From Acidobacteriaceae bacterium (GTDB lineage Bacteria; Acidobacteriota; Terriglobia; Terriglobales; Acidobacteriaceae): a stretch of 32,250 nucleotides of DNA. The position numbers and the translations under genes are program-made. The stretch is from contig PMXB01000203.1 of NCBI GenBank assembly GCA_003165935.1, positions 1 through 32,250 on the forward strand, read 5' to 3'. Of this stretch, positions 8,054 through 15,950 are shown piece after piece; position 1 is the first letter of the stretch, and each line of letters opens with the position of its first letter. Below the pieces are notes generated by a model that searched no databases, was not told the DNA's origin, and saw nothing but the letters and a program-made list of their open reading frames with translations.

Positions 8054-9325
8054 ATGACGCCGAATTACTCTGCTCGCAAACCCCACGGAACACGAACAAT
8101 TCTGCTTAGCCTGGCGCTTGGGTTTGCGGGGCTCACGCCGATTCTGCTTGGGTTGATGAACCCACCGCCCGCCGCCGCGCAAACTCCTCCTGCCGCAGCG
8201 CCACAGGCTTCAGCTGCGCCCGCACAGGCGGCGACGCCAGCTACGGCGCAAGGCCTCGAAGGCACCTGGCAGGGCACGCTCCACGTGGGCCAGGACCTGC
8301 GAACTGTGCTCAAGGTGAGCAAGGCAGATGGCGGCGGATACAAGGGGGACTTTTACAGCATCGATCAGGCCCCGCAGCCCTTCCCACTGACCAAAATCAC
8401 GCTCGACGGCTCCAAAGTGAAATACAGCCTCACCGCCTTTGACCTGAAGTTCGAGGGCAAATTGAGCGCGGACGGGAAGACGATCGAGGGAACCTCGACC
8501 CAGGGCGCCAATGTCCTGCCGCTGGTCTTTACGCGTGCCACGCCGGAAACCGAGTGGTCCATCCCCAAGCCTCCGCCGCCCGTTCCGCCCATGGCCGCCG
8601 ACGCCAACCCGAGCTTCGAAGTTGCGACCATCAAGCCCAGCAAGCCCGGCGCGCAAGGCAAAGGGTTTACTTTCAGGGCAGGTCATTTCATGACCTTTAA
8701 TACCGACCTGAATGACATGATCGCCTTCGCCTATGGTCTTCATCCCAAGCAGATCATCGGCGCTCCCGACTGGTTTGGCACAGATCTGTTCGATATCGAA
8801 GCCAAGCCCGACGCAGAGGGCCGGCCGAGCATGAAGCAGATGGCCGTGATGGCCCAAAAGCTGCTCGAGGACCGATTCGCATTGAAGTTCCATCACGAAC
8901 AGCGTGAGCTCCCCGTCTACGTGATCAGCGTGGCCAGCGGCGGACCTAAAATGACCAAGACCACCTCCGCCCCCACCGATACTCCAGCCTTCTTCTTCCG
9001 TGCGCTTGGCGATCTCACCGTCAGAAACCAGAACATGAACGACTTCGCCCAGTGGATGCAGAACGGCGTCATGGACCGCCCGGTGGTGGATCAAACCGGG
9101 CTCACCGACCGCTACGATTTTCAGTTGAAGTGGACCCCGGACGAGTCGCAATTCGCGGCATTTAGGAGCGTCGGTGCTGTGGTGCCCCCGCCGACCGACA
9201 GCGCCACCGCGCCACCGGGTCTTTACACCGCGATTACCGAGCAATTGGGCCTGAAGATGGGGCCGGCGAAGATTCCCGTCGACGTAATCGTGATCGACCA
9301 CGCCGAGAAGCCTTCGGCAAATTAA
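8054..9325 (+). CDS. TIGR03435-like soil-associated protein with extra N-terminal domain
   Basis: Signal peptide and Pro/Ala-rich linker, then PSFEVATIKPSKPG...FNTDLNDMIAFAYGLHPKQIIGAPDWFGTDLFDIEAK...LLEDRFALKFHHEQRELPVYVISVASGGPKM typical of TIGR03435. Confidence 0.85.
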   Translation: MTPNYSARKPHGTRTILLSLALGFAGLTPILLGLMNPPPAAAQTPPAAAPQASAAPAQAATPATAQGLEGTWQGTLHVGQDLRTVLKVSKADGGGYKGDFYSIDQAPQPFPLTKITLDGSKVKYSLTAFDLKFEGKLSADGKTIEGTSTQGANVLPLVFTRATPETEWSIPKPPPPVPPMAADANPSFEVATIKPSKPGAQGKGFTFRAGHFMTFNTDLNDMIAFAYGLHPKQIIGAPDWFGTDLFDIEAKPDAEGRPSMKQMAVMAQKLLEDRFALKFHHEQRELPVYVISVASGGPKMTKTTSAPTDTPAFFFRALGDLTVRNQNMNDFAQWMQNGVMDRPVVDQTGLTDRYDFQLKWTPDESQFAAFRSVGAVVPPPTDSATAPPGLYTAITEQLGLKMGPAKIPVDVIVIDHAEKPSAN

Positions 9326-9359
9326 TGTCCTGAGTCTAAAGTTGGCACCACAACAGAGC

Positions 9360-9430
9360 TGTCATCCTGAGCGGAGTATGGCTCGTTCTTCGAGCCATAC
9401 GAAGTCGAAGGGTCTGCGGTTGCCTTTCGG
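9360..9430. repeat. Intergenic repeat-like element containing a perfect 10-bp hairpin
   Basis: gtcatcctgagcg...gaagtcgaagggtctgcggttgcc resembles the 'gtcatcctgagcgaagcgaaggatctgcgg' class of intergenic repeats; internal GTATGGCTCG-TTCTT-CGAGCCATAC at 9376-9400. Confidence 0.6.
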
Positions 9431-9539
9431 TCGTCCTTCAACGAAATTGAATCACGGGACACTAGGCCCGAGCGAATGGTCCGACGCACACGTCCCTTGA
9501 TCCATAGCTCATTGCATCGAGCCTGGAGGCCTGGTCCCG

Positions 9540-10430
9540 GTGGTGAAATCCTACTCTGCGCTGAACGTAACCTTTGGCGGTGCTCTCTTGCTTTGCGCTG
9601 GCGCAATCTTCACCATGCCCATACTCGCTGCATCGGCGCAGTCAAGTGAGGCGGCGCTTGGACCGGCACAAGGTTCGGATGATGCACCGCCGCCCGGGCT
9701 TGCTTTTGAGGTAGCGTCGATCAAACCAAGCAAGTCCGGCGGCTCTGGCATTAATTCAGGTTTTTACGGCGGACGCTTTATGGCAACAAACACAGACTTG
9801 AAGACGCTGATGCAGTACGACGCATTCGGAATACCGGCGCCGCAGATCATGGGCGGCCCGGCGTGGCTCAGCACCGATCGGTTCGACATCGACGCCAAAG
9901 TGGAGGATGCGGTCGCTGAACAGATGAAGAAGCTCAGCAGGGAGGAGCGATCACTGTGGCGCCGACAGATGCTCCAGCGACTGTTGGCGGACCGCTTCAA
10001 GCTGACCTTCCATTGGGAGACGCGGGAGTTTCCTGTCTATGCACTGGTGACCGCGAAGAACGGGCCTAAGATCGAGCGGGCAAAGAATGCCGAAGCAAGC
10101 CCAAGCGTCTCTCGAAGCAACGGAAACCTAACGGCCAAGAGCGTGACCATGGAGAAGCTCGTTCAGACTTTGACAACGGCGTTGGCCAGACAGCTTGGTC
10201 GAGTCGTGGTCGACAAGACAGGCCTCGAAGGGAAGTATGACCTGACCCTCGCGTGGTCGCAGGACGAGCGGTCGGCGGAAATGACAGACTTACCGGATGA
10301 AGATGCAGCCTCTCCTGGCCCGTCCATCTTTACCGCGGTTCAGGAGCAGCTCGGATTGAAACTGGAATCAACGAAAGCGCCGGTGGAAACTCTTGTGATC
10401 GATCACATAGAGCAGCCTTCGGAAAACTGA
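9540..10430 (+). CDS. TIGR03435-like soil-associated protein (second paralogue)
   Basis: LAFEVASIKPSKSGGSG...TNTDLKTLMQYDAFGIPAPQIMGGPAWLSTDRFDIDAK...LLADRFKLTFHWETREFPVYALVTAKNGPKI; GTG start. Confidence 0.85.
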   Translation: MVKSYSALNVTFGGALLLCAGAIFTMPILAASAQSSEAALGPAQGSDDAPPPGLAFEVASIKPSKSGGSGINSGFYGGRFMATNTDLKTLMQYDAFGIPAPQIMGGPAWLSTDRFDIDAKVEDAVAEQMKKLSREERSLWRRQMLQRLLADRFKLTFHWETREFPVYALVTAKNGPKIERAKNAEASPSVSRSNGNLTAKSVTMEKLVQTLTTALARQLGRVVVDKTGLEGKYDLTLAWSQDERSAEMTDLPDEDAASPGPSIFTAVQEQLGLKLESTKAPVETLVIDHIEQPSEN

Positions 10431-10450
10431 AGCCTCGCTGGAGTCATCGA

Positions 10451-13400
10451 ATGGCGCGGTTGCGCTCTGCCTACATCTCGGTCTTGTTCGCTCTGCTGCT
10501 GCTCTGCGCCTCCAGCCTGGCGTCGGCCTCTGCGTATCGAGGACAAGTCACCTTCGGCGGCTTTCCTGTTCCCGGCGCTACCGTCACGGCGACCCAGGGG
10601 ACGAAGAAGATCAGCGTCGTCTCCGATCAGGGCGGAGTCTACTCCTTTGACGATCTCGCCGACGGTCCGTGGAAGATCGAGATCGAGATGCAGTTGTTTG
10701 TGAAGCTCAGTGCACAAGTGACAGTCGCTCCGAATATGCCTCCGGGCAAGTGGGAGCTGACGCTGCTTCCCCTCGACAAGCTCATGGCGCAAAGTAAACT
10801 CACGCAGGCGCCACCAACACTAACCGTCCACGCGGCCGCGCCCGCTGACGGCAAGAAGCCCGATACTACAGCCGCTGGCCCTACCGAGATTCCCAAGCTG
10901 CCCGATGAGCAGAGTGAGCAGTCCAACGACGGCTTCGTCGTGAACGGCAGCGTCAACAACGCGGCCACCAGCCAATACTCACTTGATCGTGCGTTTGGCA
11001 ATCGCAGGCCCAACAGCAAGAGCCTCTACACCGGCGGATTTGCTGCCGTCCTCAACAACTCCGCGCTCGATGCGCGGCCGTATGCGCTCACCGGCATTGA
11101 GGCGCCCAAGGCTCTCTATGATCGCGTCACTGCGGTCGTCACCGTCGGCGGCCCCATCAAGATTCCGCACATCCTGCCGCACGGACCGAACTTCTTTGCC
11201 GCCTACCAATGGACACGGGATCACAACGAGGCGATCGAGCCCGGCCTGGTGCCCACCATGGCAGAGCGCGGTGGAGATCTCTCCGGCTTGCTCAATCCGG
11301 TTGGCCAACCCACCGCCATCTACGACCCGGCAACGGGGCTGCCGTATGCCGGAGGGGTTGTCCCGGTCAGCTCCCAGGCGCAGGCGTTGCTGGCGCTTTA
11401 CCCGCTGCCAAATCTCAGCGGCGCAACAGGCTATAACTTCCAGGTGCCTGTCCTCAACAGCAGCCATCAGGATGTCGTTCAACTGCGCCTGGACAAGACG
11501 CTGGGCCGCAGAGACTTTCTCAACGGCGGCTTCAACGTGCAAAGCACGCGTGCCGCCAATGTCAATATCTTTGACTTTGTCGACACCACTGACACCCTGG
11601 GCATCAACTCCAACATCAACTGGACACGTCGGCTCAAACCGCAGGTCTTCTTCTCTGCAAGCTATAAGTTCAGCCGGTTGAGAACGCTGGTGCGGCCGAA
11701 CTTTGAGAAGAAGGAAAATGTATCGGGAGTTGCCGGAATCTCCGGCAACGACCAGGACCCCGCCGACTGGGGTCCGCCCGCGCTGGGGTTTTCGAGTGGC
11801 ATCGCAGGCCTCAGCGATGCCAACAGCCGCTTTGACCGGGATCGCACTGACGCCTTCTCCGCGTCGATGGGCATCTATCACGGCAAACACAACGTTACGG
11901 CAGGCGCGGACTTTCGCTATCAGCAGTACAACGACTTCTTTCAGCAGAATCCCCGCGGCGCATTCACCTTCACAGGCGCGGCAACGGCAGGCGCGGGGAG
12001 TACTGGCTCAGACCTTGCCGATTTTCTCATCGGCACGCCCGATACCAGCACCATCGCCTACGGCAACGCGGACAAGTACTTTCGCCAGCCCGTTTTCGAT
12101 GCCTACGCAACCGATGACTGGCGCATCCTGTCCATCCTCACCATCAACGCCGGTGCGCGCTGGGAGTATGGTTCGCCGATCACTGAACTCCACGGTCGCC
12201 TCGTCAATCTTGACCTGACCCAGGGCTTTGCCGCGGCCGCGCCCGTCTTGGGCAGCGATCCCGTCGGTCCGCTGACTGGCACGCACTATCCCAGTTCGCT
12301 CATCCGCCCAGACCGCACGGGCATTGAGCCGCGCATCGGCATCTCCTGGCGGCCTCTGCCTGCATCCACCGTTGTGGTGCGCGCCGGCTACGGCATCTAC
12401 CACGACACTTCCGTTTATCTCGCGCCCGCGCTTCAGCTTGCGCAGCAGGCTCCGCTCTCCACCAGCCTCAGCGCCTCAAACAGCGCAGCCTGCCCGCTCA
12501 CGCTGGCCAGCGGCTTTGCATCCTGCGGTTCGGGTAATCAGGATAACTACGCGGTCGACCCCAACTTTCGCGTTGGCTATGCACAAACCTGGAATCTGGC
12601 CATTCAGCGTGACCTGCCCTTCGCGATGCAGATGACCGCGACTTACCTCGGCGTCAAGGGCACACACGGCGTGCAGGAGATTCTGCCCAACACTTATCCA
12701 ATCGGCGCGGAACCATCGTGCCCTGCATGTCCGCTGGACTTCGAGTATCGAACCTCGGGCGGCAACTCAACCCGCCAGTCCGGGCAGTTGCAACTGCGGC
12801 GCAGGCTCAAAGGCGGATTTACTGCTTCAGCGCTTTACACCTATTCAAAATCAATCGACAACGACGCCGCGCTCGGTGGCCAGGGCCACACTGGCGCCGC
12901 CTCCCAGGGCCAGGCTGCCAGCGACGCTGCTCAATCCGCATCGCCTTCTCTCGCCGTCGCGCAGAACTGGCGCGACCTGCGCGCCGAGCGCGCGCTCTCC
13001 AGCTTCGACCAGCGCCACCTGCTCAACCTCCAGGCGCAGTACACCAGCGGGCAGGGCAGGGATGGAGGGACCCTGATGACTGGCTGGCGCGGCAGGCTGC
13101 TCAAAGAGTGGACGCTCGTGACCCAATTCAACCTCGGAACGGGAATGCCTGAGACCCCCACCTATCTGGCCGCTGTTCCCGGCACTGGATTCACGGGAAC
13201 CATTCGTCCCAGCCTCACCGGCGCTTCCATCTACCCCACCGCTACCACAGCCAACAATCTCCATCTCAATCCCGCCGCATACTCAGCGCCTGCGCTTGGC
13301 CAGTGGGGCACCGCGGGCCGCGATTCGATCATCGGCCCCGGACAGTTAAACCTCGATAGTTCCCTCGAGCGCACCTTCCGGCCCAGCGGAAAGTTCAACT

Positions 13401-13546
13401 TGACCTTCCGCGTCGACTCCACCAACACGCTGAATCATGCCGTCTTCAGTGGCTGGGTCACCACCGTCAACAGCCAGCAGTTTGGTCTGCCCGCCGCCGC
13501 CAACCAAATGCGCAGCCTGCAAACTACCATCAGGCTGAGGTTCTAG
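10451..13546 (+). CDS. TonB-dependent receptor-like / Oar-type outer membrane protein with N-terminal carboxypeptidase-regulatory-like domain
   Basis: Signal peptide; YRGQVTFGGFPVPGATVTATQGTKKISVVSDQGGVYSFDDLADGPWKIEIE domain; long beta-rich C-terminal region ending in LQTTIRLRF. Confidence 0.85.
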   Translation: MARLRSAYISVLFALLLLCASSLASASAYRGQVTFGGFPVPGATVTATQGTKKISVVSDQGGVYSFDDLADGPWKIEIEMQLFVKLSAQVTVAPNMPPGKWELTLLPLDKLMAQSKLTQAPPTLTVHAAAPADGKKPDTTAAGPTEIPKLPDEQSEQSNDGFVVNGSVNNAATSQYSLDRAFGNRRPNSKSLYTGGFAAVLNNSALDARPYALTGIEAPKALYDRVTAVVTVGGPIKIPHILPHGPNFFAAYQWTRDHNEAIEPGLVPTMAERGGDLSGLLNPVGQPTAIYDPATGLPYAGGVVPVSSQAQALLALYPLPNLSGATGYNFQVPVLNSSHQDVVQLRLDKTLGRRDFLNGGFNVQSTRAANVNIFDFVDTTDTLGINSNINWTRRLKPQVFFSASYKFSRLRTLVRPNFEKKENVSGVAGISGNDQDPADWGPPALGFSSGIAGLSDANSRFDRDRTDAFSASMGIYHGKHNVTAGADFRYQQYNDFFQQNPRGAFTFTGAATAGAGSTGSDLADFLIGTPDTSTIAYGNADKYFRQPVFDAYATDDWRILSILTINAGARWEYGSPITELHGRLVNLDLTQGFAAAAPVLGSDPVGPLTGTHYPSSLIRPDRTGIEPRIGISWRPLPASTVVVRAGYGIYHDTSVYLAPALQLAQQAPLSTSLSASNSAACPLTLASGFASCGSGNQDNYAVDPNFRVGYAQTWNLAIQRDLPFAMQMTATYLGVKGTHGVQEILPNTYPIGAEPSCPACPLDFEYRTSGGNSTRQSGQLQLRRRLKGGFTASALYTYSKSIDNDAALGGQGHTGAASQGQAASDAAQSASPSLAVAQNWRDLRAERALSSFDQRHLLNLQAQYTSGQGRDGGTLMTGWRGRLLKEWTLVTQFNLGTGMPETPTYLAAVPGTGFTGTIRPSLTGASIYPTATTANNLHLNPAAYSAPALGQWGTAGRDSIIGPGQLNLDSSLERTFRPSGKFNLTFRVDSTNTLNHAVFSGWVTTVNSQQFGLPAAANQMRSLQTTIRLRF

Positions 13547-13548
13547 CC

Positions 13549-15687
13549 ATGCGCATCGTTGCATACCTCGTCGTTGCTCTGGCCGCCTCGCTCGCAGGCG
13601 CGCAGCAGATTGGCCAGAACAAGCCAGCCGACGGGTCGCAGGGATTCACGCTCTCGCTCAAAGTGCAGCTGGTGGTCGAGGCGGTTGTCGTCAAGGACAA
13701 GGACGGCAAGACCATCCCCGGCCTTACAGCGAAAGACTTCACCGTCACCGAGGATGGTGTGCCGCAGACCGTTCGCATCTGCGAGCGCCAGAACCTCGCG
13801 GAACAATCCGCTCCTTTGCCTGTAATCAAGCCAGGCACCGAAGACATCAAGATTTACAAGCATCTGGCACGCACGCAGATCGCACCGGAAACCGAAGACA
13901 ACGAGCGCTACAAGAATAGGCGTCTGCTGGCTCTTTACTTTGACATGTCGGCAATGCGCCCAGCCGACCAGTTCCGCGCGCTTTCAGCAGCCAGGCAATT
14001 CGTCCGCACGCAGATGACATCCGTCGACCTCGTCTCCATCCTCCGTTACCAGGGCGCCTCAGTCGACATCCTTCAAGACTTCACCGACGACCGTAACAAA
14101 ATCCTCAGCATCCTTGAGACGCTCGTTGTTGGAGAAGCCCAGGGCGAGAACGAAACCACCGACGACTCAAGTAGCGCCGACACGGGCGCAGCCTTCGGAC
14201 AGGACGACAGCGAGTTCAATGTCTTCAATACCGATCGTCAACTCTCAGCGCTTGAGACCGCGGCCAAGATGCTTGGACAGTTGAACGAGAAGAAGTCGCT
14301 CATTTACTTTGCGAGTGGTCTTCGGCTCAATGGCGTTGATAATCAGGCGCAGCTTCACGCGACGGTCGATTCCGCCATCAAGGCCGGCGTCAGCTTCTGG
14401 CCCATCGATGCGCGCGGCCTTGTTGCCGAGGCTCCGCTGGGCGACGCAACCCAGGGCTCGCCGGGCAACGCCGCCATCTACACGGGCGCCGCAGCCGAGG
14501 CAACCACAGGCAACTTCCAGCAGTCGCAGGACACGCTCTACGCGCTAGCCGGAGACACAGGCGGCAAGGCGCTCTTCGACACCAACGACCTTGACCATGG
14601 CCTGGTGCTCGCGCAGGACTCCATCTCCGACTACTACCTGATCGGCTACTACGCCACCAACACCGCCAAGAATGGCCACTTCCGCCGCGTCAAGATCACG
14701 CTCAACCAGAACCTCGATGCCAAACTGGACTATCGCCAGGGCTACTACGCTGACAAGGAGTTCAGCCACTTCACCACTGTCGATAAGGAACGCCAACTTG
14801 AAGACGCGCTCATGCTCGAGGATCCGATCACCGAGCTTTCCATCGCCATGGAGATCGACCACTTTCAACTCAATCGCGCTGAGTACTTCATCCCCATCAT
14901 CGTAAAGATTCCCGGCCGCGAGCTGGCGCTGGCCAAGCGTGGCGGCGCTGAGCACACGCTCATCGACTTTGTCGGCGAGATTAAGGACCTCAGCGGCGGC
15001 ACGACTGTAAGCAACCTGCGCGATAGCGTCAACATCAAGCTCTCTGACGCAACAGCTGCCGAACTTGCCCACCGGCCCATCGAGTACGACACCGGCTTCA
15101 CGCTGTTGCCCGGAAAGTACAGAATCAAATTCCTGGCCCGCGACGACGAAACAGGCCGCATCGGAACCTACGAGACTACATTCACCATTCCCAACCTCAA
15201 TAAGGAAGACAAGCGGGTTGCGATAAGTTCTGTGGTACTCAGCAGCCAGCGCGTCGAGCAGAAAGACACGCTCTTTGACGCTGCCAAGGCCAAAGAGAGG
15301 GAGAAGGAAGACAGCGTAAACCCGCTCGTGCAGGATGGGAGGAAGATCATCCCCAGCGTGACGCGCGTTTTCAGCACCGCTCGCCCCATGTATGTCTACC
15401 TGCAGGCCTACAAACCGCCGCCTGCCACACCAGACGCAAAACCCGGCGCACCGGCGCAACCGCTATTTGCCTTTGTAACCCTCTACCTTGCCGACCAGAA
15501 GGTTCTCGAGACTCCACCCGTTGCAATACAACCCAATACTGCAAGCCGGCTCGGTATAACTCCGCTCAACTTCAGCGTGGCGCTCGATCGCCTCACGCCC
15601 GGAACTTATGATTGCCAGGTCACCGTGCTCGATCCATCCAATCACAGGACTAACTACTGGCGCGCGCCCATCCTCCTGGTTCCTTGA
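13549..15687 (+). CDS. VWA domain-containing secreted protein (Acidobacteria-type, TIGR03436-like)
   Basis: Signal peptide; VEAVVVKDKDGKTIPGLTAKDFTVTEDGVPQTV; RLLALYFDMSAM; KSLIYFASGLRL; SDYYLIGYYATNTAKNGHFRRVKI. Confidence 0.85.
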   Translation: MRIVAYLVVALAASLAGAQQIGQNKPADGSQGFTLSLKVQLVVEAVVVKDKDGKTIPGLTAKDFTVTEDGVPQTVRICERQNLAEQSAPLPVIKPGTEDIKIYKHLARTQIAPETEDNERYKNRRLLALYFDMSAMRPADQFRALSAARQFVRTQMTSVDLVSILRYQGASVDILQDFTDDRNKILSILETLVVGEAQGENETTDDSSSADTGAAFGQDDSEFNVFNTDRQLSALETAAKMLGQLNEKKSLIYFASGLRLNGVDNQAQLHATVDSAIKAGVSFWPIDARGLVAEAPLGDATQGSPGNAAIYTGAAAEATTGNFQQSQDTLYALAGDTGGKALFDTNDLDHGLVLAQDSISDYYLIGYYATNTAKNGHFRRVKITLNQNLDAKLDYRQGYYADKEFSHFTTVDKERQLEDALMLEDPITELSIAMEIDHFQLNRAEYFIPIIVKIPGRELALAKRGGAEHTLIDFVGEIKDLSGGTTVSNLRDSVNIKLSDATAAELAHRPIEYDTGFTLLPGKYRIKFLARDDETGRIGTYETTFTIPNLNKEDKRVAISSVVLSSQRVEQKDTLFDAAKAKEREKEDSVNPLVQDGRKIIPSVTRVFSTARPMYVYLQAYKPPPATPDAKPGAPAQPLFAFVTLYLADQKVLETPPVAIQPNTASRLGITPLNFSVALDRLTPGTYDCQVTVLDPSNHRTNYWRAPILLVP

Positions 15688-15890
15688 ATCTGCACAGGAA
15701 GATTGCACTCCTTCAAGCTGCCCATACTCTCCCGATTCCTTACGCATGAACCATTGTTCATGGAAGAGATCAGGAGATCCATCAAGGCAAGCTCACCCAT
15801 GTCGGTATCGACGGGCTGCCGCTTGTGATCGATGTGACGCCGTATTCGTGCCTGGCATAACTCTCATAGCACCACGCAGGCGCCAAACGA

Positions 15891-15946
15891 CTCAACCTAG
15901 TCTCGAAGAGACTTAAAACGTACAATCAGCTTGGTCGTAGGTTGAG
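15891..15946 (+). promoter_or_regulatory. Nested inverted repeat over the GH42 gene start (candidate 5' UTR structure or operator)
   Basis: Outer arms CTCAACCTA (15891-15899) / TAGGTTGAG (15938-15946), perfect 9 bp; inner hairpin AGTCTC-GAA-GAGACT (15899-15913). Confidence 0.45.
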
Positions 15947-15950
15947 CTTT

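Noticed and set aside
7801-8182. Weak ORFs on both strands ahead of the first TIGR03435 gene
   Set aside because: Low-complexity, no family match by eye, and they overlap the confident start of the 8054 gene.
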